From contig NC_067205.1 in assembly GCF_026262505.1 (NCBI RefSeq), positions 5,642,001 to 5,706,000 on the forward strand: a stretch of 64,000 bases of DNA, given 5' to 3'. The notes below the pieces were generated by a model. The model was not told where the DNA came from and did not search any database. It saw only the letters and a program-made list of their open reading frames with translations. This document shows positions 10,066 through 17,980 of this stretch, piece by piece. The DNA is from Trichomonas vaginalis G3. Its lineage: Eukaryota > Parabasalia > Trichomonadida > Trichomonadidae. A program made the position numbers and the translations under genes. Each line of letters starts with the position of its first letter. Within the stretch, counting starts at the first letter, position 1.

Positions 10066-10644
10066 TTACTTGTATGGGCAAGCTGCAAGAATGAAGTCGA
10101 CTATCTCGGTCTTTGTCTTGACCAGTTGGACTGCTCTTGCGAGTACGTCTGTTTTGCGGTCTCCAGCTGGTGTCTGACCTTCGTAATTGCGCATGTTCTT
10201 GAGAGCTCCAGTTGTAAATGGTTGTAGGATGAAGAGTCTCTCAGACTGCTTGAGGTAGTCTTCACGGTCACGAACCGAATCTGTGGTACGAGTCGAATCG
10301 GTCGATTTGAGGGAAGAGACTGAAAGCCTGTCGTCTTCCATAGGGGCTGTGGCATACTCTTTGCGTAAGCGGTTCAGACCTTCTTCGAACTCTTGGTCTC
10401 TCTTGGATTGAGATTGAGATTGGAATTGCTGGGGTGGAGCTTGCTGGAACATCCAAGGGTTGGGGAAGTAAGGCATAGGCTGAGGAGGGTAGTTCGGGAA
10501 GCCTTGTAGTGGAAATTGGTAGTAACCTTGAGGTGGAAATTGGTAGTAATTTGGTGGAGGTACTTGCTGGAACTGAGGTGCAGGGGCTGGTGCTTTAGGT
10601 TCCTCTGGTTTGGGAATGGACTCGGTTGGTGGGACGTCGGACAT
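10066..10644 (-). CDS. Pro/Gln/Tyr-rich cargo protein (192 aa)
   Basis: The frame stays open into the minisatellite upstream, but the ATG at 10,644 (MSDVPPTESIPKPEEPK) is the first outside the repeat. Residues 15-85 are low-complexity, Pro/Gln/Tyr/Phe-rich (for example YYQFPPQGYYQFPLQGF). Residues 95-192 are a charged helical domain ending in VDFILAACPYK. A disordered sticky region plus a folded tail is seen in phase-separating or virion tegument-like proteins, but no family can be named. The ACAATG(A/T)CCGAC context of its start is repeated at the divergent gene starting at 11,171. Confidence 0.55.
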   Translation of the reverse strand: MSDVPPTESIPKPEEPKAPAPAPQFQQVPPPNYYQFPPQGYYQFPLQGFPNYPPQPMPYFPNPWMFQQAPPQQFQSQSQSKRDQEFEEGLNRLRKEYATAPMEDDRLSVSSLKSTDSTRTTDSVRDREDYLKQSERLFILQPFTTGALKNMRNYEGQTPAGDRKTDVLARAVQLVKTKTEIVDFILAACPYK

Positions 10645-10649
10645 TGTCT

Positions 10650-11168
10650 TGAAACAGTACAAATATTGTTCTGAAGCAGTGCAAGTCTTGTTCTGAAAAA
10701 GTACAAGTATTGTTCTGAAGCAGTGCAAGTCTTGTTCTGAAAAAGTACAAGTATTGTTCTGAAGCAGTGCAAGTCTTGTTCTGAAAAAGTACAAGTATTG
10801 TTCTGAAGCAGTGCAAGTATTGTTCTGAAAAAGTACAAGTATTGTTCTGAAAAAGTACAAGTCTTGTTCTGAAACAGAAAATTTTTCTCACAAATTGAGA
10901 GCTTTTACGGGAAATTTGTTCTGAAAAAGTACAAGTCTTGTTCTGAAAAAGTACAAGTCTTGTTCTGAAAAAGTACAAGTATTGTTCTGAAACAGTACAA
11001 GTATTGTTCTGAAAAAGTACAAGACTAGTTCTGAAACAGTACAAGTATTGTTCTGAAAAAGTAAAAGACTCGTCTTGAAACAGTACAAGTATTGTACTGA
11101 AAAAGTACAAGACTAGTTCTGAAACAGTACAAGTATTGTTCTGAAAAAGTAAAAGACTCGTCTTGAAA
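10650..11168. repeat. 22-bp minisatellite between two divergent cargo genes
   Basis: About twenty units of TATTGTTCTGAAAAAGTACA AG with variants (AAACAGTACAAG, AAGCAGTGCAAG), interrupted once by unique sequence at about 10,876-10,917. Towards the right end a longer period appears, with GACTAGTTC and GACTCGTC variants. It fills the whole space between the start codons at 10,644 and 11,171. Because 22 is not a multiple of three and the units lack stops in some frames, long spurious minus-strand frames run through it. Confidence 0.88.
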
Positions 11169-11170
11169 CA

Positions 11171-11536
11171 ATGACCGACATAGACCCAGCAGATGAGGCA
11201 ATCTACCTTATAGAGATAAATGAAGTTGTTAAGCAGTACTTGGGCAAGGACAAAGCCAACAAGTCCCTCGGCTTCTGGTTGTCTGGAAGAGGTGCGCTGA
11301 AAATCGAAATTGAAACCGGAATTCCAATTCAAATACCAGAAAAAACTCCTGTAGACGACATAAAGGAGATGAAGAAAGAAGCTCTTCTCAAGTTCTTTGC
11401 AAAGCGCCCATGGATACAACTTCCAAACAGAGAGAACCCAACTGTACGAATTGCCCAAATTCTCAGAGGACTCTTACACTTCTCGGGTCGGGCGTTCTTC
11501 ATAAACACAGAGGGCGACATCGTACCTTTACAGTAA
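11171..11536 (+). CDS. Cargo protein of unknown function (121 aa)
   Basis: The ATG directly follows the minisatellite (CTTGAAACA then ATG). Mixed alpha/beta protein: an N-terminal acidic helix, a beta-hairpin (GALKIEIETGIPIQIPEKTP), a basic helix (KKEALLKFFAKRPWIQLP), and a final pair of strands (GRAFFINTEGDIVPLQ). Looks like a compact globular domain. No family recognised. Confidence 0.55.
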   Translation: MTDIDPADEAIYLIEINEVVKQYLGKDKANKSLGFWLSGRGALKIEIETGIPIQIPEKTPVDDIKEMKKEALLKFFAKRPWIQLPNRENPTVRIAQILRGLLHFSGRAFFINTEGDIVPLQ

Positions 11537-11563
11537 ACATCTCATTTTAACTTCACTTTTTTT

Positions 11564-11848
11564 ATGTTTTTACTCACACTCGTACTCAACAGGTTTGTGT
11601 ACAACTATTTCAACTGTGAACCTTGTATTGACCGGTCTTCCTGCAAATGCAAGTTCGGTCAATATACAATTTATGGTGGCAAGAAGGACAGTGGGGAATG
11701 TTATTCTGACATCTGTTGTTGCGCTCGAGAGAGAATTGAAATTCCAGACCCAACTCCAACACCAACACTCAAGTTGCCAAAGACTCATGTGAAGAAGAAG
11801 CCTTCTGGTAAGTTTCTTATAGCCATATACATGGCACGCTTTGAGTAA
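11564..11848 (+). CDS. Cysteine-rich small cargo protein (94 aa)
   Basis: The ATG follows CACTTTTTTT, an initiator like its neighbours. Eight cysteines fall within about 35 residues (FNCEPC, SSCKC, GEC, DICCC), followed by a Pro/Thr linker (IPDPTPTPTLKLP) and a basic tail. The N-terminus is hydrophobic (MFLLTLVLNRFVYNYF), perhaps a signal peptide or membrane anchor. The pattern fits a disulfide knot or a zinc cluster. Two other frames are open over the same stretch (11,595-11,792 plus; 11,570-11,863 minus); this one is preferred for its initiator and codon use. Confidence 0.5.
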   Translation: MFLLTLVLNRFVYNYFNCEPCIDRSSCKCKFGQYTIYGGKKDSGECYSDICCCARERIEIPDPTPTPTLKLPKTHVKKKPSGKFLIAIYMARFE

Positions 11849-11870
11849 AAACATTTTTTTCATTTTTTGA

Positions 11871-12455
11871 ATGAAGCAAGTTAAATTCGTCCCACACCAA
11901 TCTCAATGGACCGATGAAGAGTTTCAAGCTATGGTTGAAGGTGTTGAGAACGACATAGACGGCGAACTTGAAGGAGCTCAAACCACAATTGCAACCAAAA
12001 TTGCACAAGTCAAGGAACAGATAGCTCCACTTAAAGCTACCAAAGCTACTCTTGACCTCATGGATACTTACCGTTTAGAAGTAAAGAGTGGAATAAGACA
12101 ATTAAAATTAAAACTTCTAAACTACGAAGCTATACTCCAAAAGTTAGCAGAAATGAGAAGACTTTACCAGAGCTACTTACATGTAAGGGACTTACCTTCA
12201 AGCAGTCCGACCAAAGATGAATTTTCTGACATTGTCCCAATTTTGTCCGAAAGTCAGCTCAGATGTTTTGAACTGCTCCCAACATATCCAGAATATGAAC
12301 GTTTGCCTGAACTCTTCCGCAATCTCAAAAAACGTTTTTTGGTTCTCATGTTCGAAACTTTTATCGGAAGAGACAACAAACGTTCAGAAGAAGAACAAGA
12401 TATTATTTTAAACTTGTTGTATGACTTAACCGTCATAACAAGCTTTTTGAAGTAA
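11871..12455 (+). CDS. Helical coiled-coil cargo protein (194 aa)
   Basis: Start follows TCATTTTTTGA. Nearly all alpha: residues 35-115 have long amphipathic helices (TKIAQVKEQIAPLKATKATL and EAILQKLAEMRRLYQSYL), then a Ser/Pro linker and two more helices. No catalytic motif. Likely oligomeric. Same size class and start type as its neighbours. Confidence 0.55.
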   Translation: MKQVKFVPHQSQWTDEEFQAMVEGVENDIDGELEGAQTTIATKIAQVKEQIAPLKATKATLDLMDTYRLEVKSGIRQLKLKLLNYEAILQKLAEMRRLYQSYLHVRDLPSSSPTKDEFSDIVPILSESQLRCFELLPTYPEYERLPELFRNLKKRFLVLMFETFIGRDNKRSEEEQDIILNLLYDLTVITSFLK

Positions 12456-12487
12456 AACCGTCATTCTCAAACCACTTCATTTTTTCG

Positions 12488-13192
12488 ATGTCCGAACAAG
12501 CACCGAAGCCGAACACAATGGCAGATGTCCTTTCAATGTTGCCAGACAAGCGCCCAGTTCAAATTCAAATTTTGAATTTGAAAGCTCATCTGACAAACAC
12601 CGTTAAGACTCTCCAAAGTAGTCTTATGGAAGAGATGAAGGGACTTAAAGGTGAGTTCCTCATGAACCAAGCTTCCAATGAGAAAGTCCTGAACGATTTG
12701 ACGGAAACCTTGCGCATTTACGCGAGAGAGAACCGAGACCTTGCCAGACTCATCTACCGTTTCTTCGAAGAGATAGATGCCATCTGGAAGGTACTCGGAA
12801 AGGACAGAACCTCCAACACCGTACTTCGTGAACACAGAATTGCCGAAGGAATTGTCGAGGAAGAAGAGAAACACGAAGAAGAGGAAGAGGAAGAAGAGGA
12901 AGAAGAGAAACACGAAGAAGAGGAAGTTTGGGCAACCCTTGTTGCCGATGACACTTACGAAATTTCCCAACCCTACCCATACCAAATCCGCAACAAGGAG
13001 ACCGGCAAGGTTCTTACCCCAGTTCTCAACAACTTGGGACACTTGAACCTTACCCTTCGGAATTACGGTTCAATCTCCATGGGCAAGCTTGTCGCAATTC
13101 AATGGGTTCCAAATCCAGGCAAGAAGACGAAGGTCAGACACATTGACGGTGACAAGCTCAACAACCGTAAGGAGAACCTCGAGTGGTTCTAA
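12488..13192 (+). CDS. Coiled-coil protein with NUMOD4/HNH-like C-terminal domain
   Basis: The initiator is CTTCATTTTTTCG before the ATG. Residues 20-115 are helical. Residues 120-145 are an almost pure Glu run with two KHEE interruptions. Residues 155-234 resemble the NUMOD4 plus HNH_3 module of homing-type endonucleases: a YPYQIRNKETGKVL segment, then LVAIQWVPNPG, then VRHIDGDKLNNRKENLEWF, the classical H-DGxxxNN-NLEW ending. The histidine usually found just before LVA is replaced (SMGKLVA), so nuclease activity is doubtful and a DNA-binding role is possible. Codon use is more GC-rich than the core genes. Confidence 0.62.
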   Translation: MSEQAPKPNTMADVLSMLPDKRPVQIQILNLKAHLTNTVKTLQSSLMEEMKGLKGEFLMNQASNEKVLNDLTETLRIYARENRDLARLIYRFFEEIDAIWKVLGKDRTSNTVLREHRIAEGIVEEEEKHEEEEEEEEEEEKHEEEEVWATLVADDTYEISQPYPYQIRNKETGKVLTPVLNNLGHLNLTLRNYGSISMGKLVAIQWVPNPGKKTKVRHIDGDKLNNRKENLEWF

Positions 13193-13241
13193 GAGTAAAA
13201 AAATTTTATTTTAGGGGGAAACCCCGAGTAAATTTAAGTTT

Positions 13242-13505
13242 TTAGTTGCGTAAGCGGCTTAAATTAAGGATAATTTGGACAAGTAGTTCCTGACCTCTGA
13301 ATTGGACTCTTTCGTCATCCCAGTTGCGTAGGAGGTCGTCCCAGAGGAGTTGGTAGAATTGCCATTCCAAGGACGATTTGTCCTCCCAGGCATTGAGGAT
13401 GTACTGCTCGTAGAGTCTCATGACCTCTGCCTTGCACCAGACACCCTCTCCCTTGGAACGTAAGGCTTCTTCGAAGTGCTCGAATGCGATTGGCTGCGGG
13501 ACCAT
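13242..13505 (-). CDS. Trp-rich small cargo protein (87 aa)
   Basis: ATG at 13,505 preceded on its strand by GTGTCATTTCGG. Helical, with many Trp and Glu residues (AWEDKSSLEWQFYQLLWDDL). The start region faces that of the next plus-strand mini-gene across 30 bases. No family recognised. Confidence 0.5.
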   Translation of the reverse strand: MVPQPIAFEHFEEALRSKGEGVWCKAEVMRLYEQYILNAWEDKSSLEWQFYQLLWDDLLRNWDDERVQFRGQELLVQIILNLSRLRN

Positions 13506-13535
13506 CCGAAATGACACTTTTTGTCCGTTTGGTCA

Positions 13536-13643
13536 ATGTTCGTGTCTCGTGCCATAGTCGACGAAAATACAGACAAACAGGTTATATATGAGTTTGAGAC
13601 CAAGAATGGTGTAACTCGACCTGTCCGATTCAAATTCGAATAA
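13536..13643 (+). CDS. Mini-gene, 35 aa
   Basis: ATG at 13,536 after GACACTTTTTGTCC and GGTCA; stop at 13,641-13,643, seven bases before the end of the polymerase gene. Sequence alternates as a beta-hairpin (KQVIYEFETKNGVTRPVRF). Supported only by its position in a packed gene island, the initiator-like leader and sensible codon use. Confidence 0.35.
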   Translation: MFVSRAIVDENTDKQVIYEFETKNGVTRPVRFKFE

Positions 13644-13650
13644 AAATTTT

Positions 13651-15804
13651 TTATTTCATGCAATGTTTTATTTCTGTGCCGTCTTCAAGTATGCCCCAGT
13701 ACTTACGCTTGGAGAGGACATGAACTTCGGTGAAAATTTTGTCCAATTTGAATTGACCCATCTTTTCACCGACTAAACCCATTTCAATGAGTTTGTTGTA
13801 TCCTTCTTCGTTCGTCATGAGTGCGTCAATGTTCTCATAGTAAACCTTCACTTTGGATTTGACTTCGGAGAAGAATTTGTTGTAGTTGTCAAGGACTGCC
13901 TTTGCGAACTGAGGGTAAGACCAATGTTCGACAATAGGTTTTAATGTGGTTACTAAGCCACTTTGACCTTGAGTAAATTCGTACTTCAAAACAAAAGGAG
14001 AAAACCTTTCAACAAAGTTGTCGACCTTCTCATAGTGTTTACTCTTCATCTCTTGAGGTTTCTTAATGGAATACCCCCATGTCGAATTCATAAGCAATTT
14101 GAGTGTCATTGCAAGTTTGGGGTTTGAAGCTTTCCTAATATCATACAGTTGTTGTATGACTTTTCCAACTGTATAGTTCCTTCCTGGGAACTCACCGTCT
14201 TCGTTTGGAATTCCAGTCGGGATATATTGGACGAACCTCATGTATGCAGCGTTAAGGTCGACATAGTATATCTTTTCGTTTGAGTCGAACTTGTCGCAAC
14301 CAATGGGTCCAGTTCGTGGAAATTCAAGTGAGTCTCTTATCTTCTGAGAAACTTCGCCTGCTATCTCATAAACATCGTCGAAGCAACCTGTTTCATATAA
14401 AACCTTCTGACCTAACTCCGATGCTCTCCAATACAATTTGACGTCAATTGGATGTCTCAATGGAAGTTTGTTTATAGCATCTTGAAGTTCTTGCAACCTC
14501 ATTGGAAGTTCTTCTGGTTCAGGTTGGTATCCGAACAATCCAACTCCTTTTGGAACAGTGTACTTCTTTTGTGCTATAACTTTGTCTGGAACAACTTTTG
14601 GTCTTGCTAACAATGAAAAGTTTGTTTCGTCTTTTGGTACAAAAGTTTCTGTCAGCTTGTCATCTGGAATTGGTTCCAACAAACCTTTCTCGAAAAGAAT
14701 GTTAACAGCTCTGACAATGTTGCACTTGCCTTTTCCGAACAATGGGTTTGTAAGACTTTCGTTCAACATGAAGTGGTTGTGGACAATTGCAATCTTCAAC
14801 CATGGTAAGTCTTTGTCAACAACATAGTCGTCATGTGAAGAACCTTTCTCAGTCGGAATGTTGACTCGGATATTCACATTTGCCAACGGTGCAATCTTTG
14901 TCAATTGACCTCTGAGAATGTACCTTGTCTTCACACATGACTCAAGATACTTCATCTTCTCATCTGTAACAAGACCAGAGTTCCTGAGACATGTAAGAAT
15001 ACAAGGTTCATTGACAATTGTTTCAATTGAATTGTAAATTCCATACCTTGTCAAGTCAATGTCAGACTTATTTATGAACGGGAAGTATCCAGCATGTTGT
15101 CTGACTGCTTGAGGGTTAGGTTGGTACCATTCGAACTTGACACTTGCAATTCCTTCAATTGCATTCAAAATGTCTGAGTCGGAGTCAACCATTTGTTCTC
15201 TCTTTGTAGTCTTGAAAGCGTCAAGAAGCATTGCAGCTGTTGTGACATTGCCATGCGCATAGTATATATGACCGTCCAAATCTGTTATGGTCAATCTGAG
15301 ATTGTATCCTTTCTTATTTCCATCTTGAATTGCAGCAAGTACTCCCATGAAGCCTTCTTTGTTCTTTCCTTCGTCAAAGTTTACTGTAAAGGTTCGACCA
15401 GATGTAATTTGACTTCTAACTTCACGGTACTTTTCATATGCATATCTTGTTCTTTCCATGGGAGCATGTGCGTCTTCACCTTTTCCTTTTTTCCTTCTCA
15501 AAGGATGCAATTGTTCGTCATGTTTCCAGTAGAATCTGGCAAAGCCGTCGTGTCCTTCAACTTGCGGCTCGTTAACATTGAAAGGCAAGTTCATAAGACG
15601 TTCTTCTTCTAACCTCTCTAGTCTGTTTGGATAATTTGTGCGTGCTGTTTCCAAGTCCATTTCATAGGTCAGACCAGCCAGTTTGTCATAGACTTTTATG
15701 GGTCTTCCCTTCCTATATTTAAACTTCTTTGAAACTTTCCAACCATATCTTTCTAACTCTGCTTTTATTCTAGCAGACCTTCTATCCATTCTATACGGGG
15801 GCAT
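13651..15804 (-). CDS. Family B DNA polymerase (protein-primed type)
   Basis: The ATG at 15,804 follows TTTTTATAAAA, the element's motif, giving 717 residues. Motif A is YYVDLNAAYM, motif B is KLLMNSTWGYS (the KxxxNSxYG pattern), and motif C is YYENIDALMT in place of the usual YxDTDS. The arrangement is that of viral and organellar protein-primed polymerases, which replicate linear Polinton DNA. It is short for a Polinton polymerase (often above 1,000 residues), and I could not place exonuclease motifs with confidence in the N-terminal half. The replaced first Asp of motif C is noteworthy; the second Asp, the metal ligand, is kept. Gene intact. Confidence 0.82.
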   Translation of the reverse strand: MPPYRMDRRSARIKAELERYGWKVSKKFKYRKGRPIKVYDKLAGLTYEMDLETARTNYPNRLERLEEERLMNLPFNVNEPQVEGHDGFARFYWKHDEQLHPLRRKKGKGEDAHAPMERTRYAYEKYREVRSQITSGRTFTVNFDEGKNKEGFMGVLAAIQDGNKKGYNLRLTITDLDGHIYYAHGNVTTAAMLLDAFKTTKREQMVDSDSDILNAIEGIASVKFEWYQPNPQAVRQHAGYFPFINKSDIDLTRYGIYNSIETIVNEPCILTCLRNSGLVTDEKMKYLESCVKTRYILRGQLTKIAPLANVNIRVNIPTEKGSSHDDYVVDKDLPWLKIAIVHNHFMLNESLTNPLFGKGKCNIVRAVNILFEKGLLEPIPDDKLTETFVPKDETNFSLLARPKVVPDKVIAQKKYTVPKGVGLFGYQPEPEELPMRLQELQDAINKLPLRHPIDVKLYWRASELGQKVLYETGCFDDVYEIAGEVSQKIRDSLEFPRTGPIGCDKFDSNEKIYYVDLNAAYMRFVQYIPTGIPNEDGEFPGRNYTVGKVIQQLYDIRKASNPKLAMTLKLLMNSTWGYSIKKPQEMKSKHYEKVDNFVERFSPFVLKYEFTQGQSGLVTTLKPIVEHWSYPQFAKAVLDNYNKFFSEVKSKVKVYYENIDALMTNEEGYNKLIEMGLVGEKMGQFKLDKIFTEVHVLSKRKYWGILEDGTEIKHCMK

Positions 15805-15833
15805 TTTTATAAAAATAAAAAAATGTTTTTTCT

Positions 15834-16418
15834 TTACTTTACGTAACCACCCGCTGCCAAAAGTCTTTGACGCCAACCCATACCAGCTAATGAAGGTTGG
15901 CTTGGTTTAGTTTGGAAACTAACCTTTGGTTTTGGTTTTTCTTCAGTTTGTGGCTTCCCTTCTTCTATTGGTTTTTCGTCACTTTTCGGTTCCTCTGACT
16001 TTACCTCACTTGCAGGTATGGTTGTGTCGTCAACATCTTCGTAAATATCATATGCCATTTGTTTTTGTTTTCCTTTCAACTTTTTGTGTTTGTTGTAAAG
16101 TTTAGAATATTTCGACTCTAAGTCAATGAGATGTTCTATAATGAACTGTTGGTCAGTGAAGTAAACTTTTCCATCTGTTGTCTCGAAAGCTCCTTCAGAC
16201 TTCAATATTTTATTTGTGAGAGTCTGTTTCTTTTTTGAGATACTAGCCGTTCCATTTCTATGAAAAGTGACTTTGTAGTTAGGGTTTGTATTTCCAGACC
16301 TGGCACTTTCTATTATTGAATTTTTCTCTTCATCTGTAAGTTCTTTGACAGGTTTTGACAATGGTTCTGAACTTTTTGTTTGTGGTGTCAAATCTACCGT
16401 TTCAACTTCTTCGGTCAT
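15834..16418 (-). CDS. Maverick protein with disordered ends (194 aa)
   Basis: ATG at 16,418 preceded by TTTTTACTGAGATGAA. Residues 1-40 and 130-175 are Pro/Glu/Lys/Ser-rich and probably disordered. The middle (NPNYKVTFHRNGTASISKKK, then a helical part with LESKYSKLYNKHKKLKGKQ) could be a small folded domain and coiled coil. The C-terminus is GMGWRQRLLAAGGYVK. Not recognised. Lies directly upstream of the polymerase on the same strand, 30 bases apart. Confidence 0.6.
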   Translation of the reverse strand: MTEEVETVDLTPQTKSSEPLSKPVKELTDEEKNSIIESARSGNTNPNYKVTFHRNGTASISKKKQTLTNKILKSEGAFETTDGKVYFTDQQFIIEHLIDLESKYSKLYNKHKKLKGKQKQMAYDIYEDVDDTTIPASEVKSEEPKSDEKPIEEGKPQTEEKPKPKVSFQTKPSQPSLAGMGWRQRLLAAGGYVK

Positions 16419-16436
16419 TTCATCTCAGTAAAAATT

Positions 16437-16589
16437 TTAGTTTGGTTTGTTTTCAACTGGTTGTTTAGGTTTTTTAAGTCGGTCTAAAACTTCCTGAGGT
16501 ATAGGAAGAACTTGACAAACACGTTGTGTAACTGCTGGAAGCCGACAAATCCATCTTGAACCCATTTGTCTCAATGCTGTATTGTTCAT
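16437..16589 (-). CDS. Small Maverick gene, 50 aa
   Basis: Frame from ATG at 16,589 (MNNTALRQMGSRWICRLPAV) to a stop at 16,437-16,439. The leader CTTTTTTACTGAGATGAA is almost the same as that of the gene starting at 16,418, which supports it as a real gene. The protein is basic with two Cys and a Lys/Pro-rich tail. Function unknown. Confidence 0.5.
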   Translation of the reverse strand: MNNTALRQMGSRWICRLPAVTQRVCQVLPIPQEVLDRLKKPKQPVENKPN

Positions 16590-16608
16590 TTCATCTCAGT
16601 AAAAAACT

Positions 16609-17010
16609 TTACATTCCCCACGTTTGAGGCGGTTGCGGTTGGTTATTGTTTACCCATTGTTGTGCATGGTTATATCCTCTGTTAAAGAATCTTTCACCTT
16701 GGTCCATATAGTGTCCTGCTTGGTTATAGTAGTCATTTGCTTTGTTATAATAGTTTCCTGCTTGTCTTCCTACATTGTCCATCCATCCTTGAACTTTTCC
16801 TCTTGTTTCAGGATTTGGAATAAGATTTGCTGCATCTCGTGCTACATCCCAACCTTTCTGTACAGTTTGTATAATAGGTTGTGCTTTCTCTTTAAGTATA
16901 CCTAATGTACTCAAAATCTTCCTTCCAACTCCAAATACACCTCTGGCTATTGTTCCCACTGCGGGCAAAAATCTGGATGCAACTCCTGCTAATGCGCCAA
17001 ATAAACCCAT
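16609..17010 (-). CDS. Virion-type protein with N-myristoylation-like start and amphipathic helix
   Basis: 133 residues, ATG at 17,010 after TTTTTACCCTATAAGAA. It begins MGLFGALAGVASRFLPA, a Gly-2 start followed by an amphipathic hydrophobic helix, then GVGRKILSTL. Residues 70-115 are Asn/Tyr/Gln/Gly-rich (NYYNKANDYYNQAGHYM), ending Pro/Gln-rich. Adenovirus-like viruses and Polinton relatives use small proteins with an amphipathic N-terminal helix for membrane disruption or capsid vertices; the analogy is mine. A second protein of the same design is at 20,147-20,389. Divergent with the integrase gene, 16 bases between start codons. Confidence 0.6.
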   Translation of the reverse strand: MGLFGALAGVASRFLPAVGTIARGVFGVGRKILSTLGILKEKAQPIIQTVQKGWDVARDAANLIPNPETRGKVQGWMDNVGRQAGNYYNKANDYYNQAGHYMDQGERFFNRGYNHAQQWVNNNQPQPPQTWGM

Positions 17011-17026
17011 TTCTTATAGGGTAAAA

Positions 17027-17980
17027 ATGACGAATCCAAACAAGGACCCCTATGTTTCTAAAGCGACAAAGAAAGCACTCATGAAAAATCTTTAGTTCAA
17101 CACCAAATGCTTGGTTTATGGATATCTTGGAAAACATTCCGAGGTATAGAGAAGATGGACCACCATACTGGCTAATATTTGTCGGTCAAAACACAAGATA
17201 CTGTGAAGCCATACCATTACAGTCCAAAAATATTTTAGATGTGAAAACTGCTTTGACAATATTCGTTGACAAATACCATCCAACAAAACTGACATCTGAC
17301 TGTGAAAGTTCTTTCAAATCAGACGATATTAAAAACTATCTGCGTTCAAAAAATGTAAACCATTATTCATTGTCGACCAAAACCATTCTGCTCTTGTGTC
17401 ATTGACAGTTGTATAAAAATCTTAAGAGACTTAAACCAACCACAAGGTGGTGAGGTAGATGAAATGTCATATGACGACAAGTATAGACACTTCTCCATGG
17501 CAAAGATGAGACAAGTTTTAAATATTTACAATACCCGTAAACAAAAAGGTTTGGGAAACCACTCCCCTGAAGAAATGAAAAACAACCCCGACTTAGAGAA
17601 AGACTATATATTTAATAGTTTAGTCAAAAGAGACAAACAAGAAAGAATGCCAGGCTTCAAACTTAAGAAGGTGACAAAGTAAAATAGAAATACCTAAACG
17701 CGACCCATATGAAAATACTATTGACTATGACAACAATGGGAACTCGACAGGTACTCACATTCGTGTTCGTAAAATAGAAGAAAGTATACAAGAGAATATT
17801 ATGAAGTTTTAGGCAAACATGGCAAAATGTACAGACTGCAAGCAGAAGATAAAACGACTATTGTCAGACCTCGTTTTCAAACTTGTCAAAGTTCAAGGTG
17901 GTATACTTTCAAAGACAGTTCCTAACAAATATAAGACAACTCCTGACGAATATGCTAAAGAAGTTGAAAATGACGACTAA
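17027..17980 (+). pseudogene. RVE-family integrase, broken
   Basis: Starts at ATG 17,027 (MTNPNKDPYVSKATKKAL) and hits a stop after 22 codons. The catalytic core is then readable from about 17,095 (NAWFMDILENIPRYRED) to 17,405. It includes the first Asp (MDILEN) and the second acidic segment (KLTSDCESSF), and after a frameshift continues with NHSALV and IDSCIKILRDL at the third acidic position. The frame from 17,464 covers the rest of the core (NTRKQKGLGNHSPEEM). The C-terminal domain (YYEVLGKHGKMYRL, IVRPRFQ) lies at about 17,790-17,880 in yet other frames. The N-terminal zinc-binding region appears deleted. It would have integrated the element. At least four disruptions. Confidence 0.78.

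Noticed and set aside
10595..11458. Long minus-strand frame of 287 codons with repeated FFRTRLVLFQN phrases
   Set aside because: It is the 22-bp minisatellite read through in one direction; it overlaps the better-supported gene at 11,171-11,536 and has no start of its own.
12533..13042. Minus-strand frames of up to 169 codons opposite the HNH-like gene
   Set aside because: Shadow of the Glu-rich coding run; the plus-strand gene has the initiator, domain and codon use.
17819..17980. Possible 53-codon gene (MAKCTDCKQKIKRLLSDLVF) with a CxxC motif
   Set aside because: Its second half reads as the continuation of the integrase C-terminus after a frameshift, so it is more simply part of the broken integrase; kept as a doubt.
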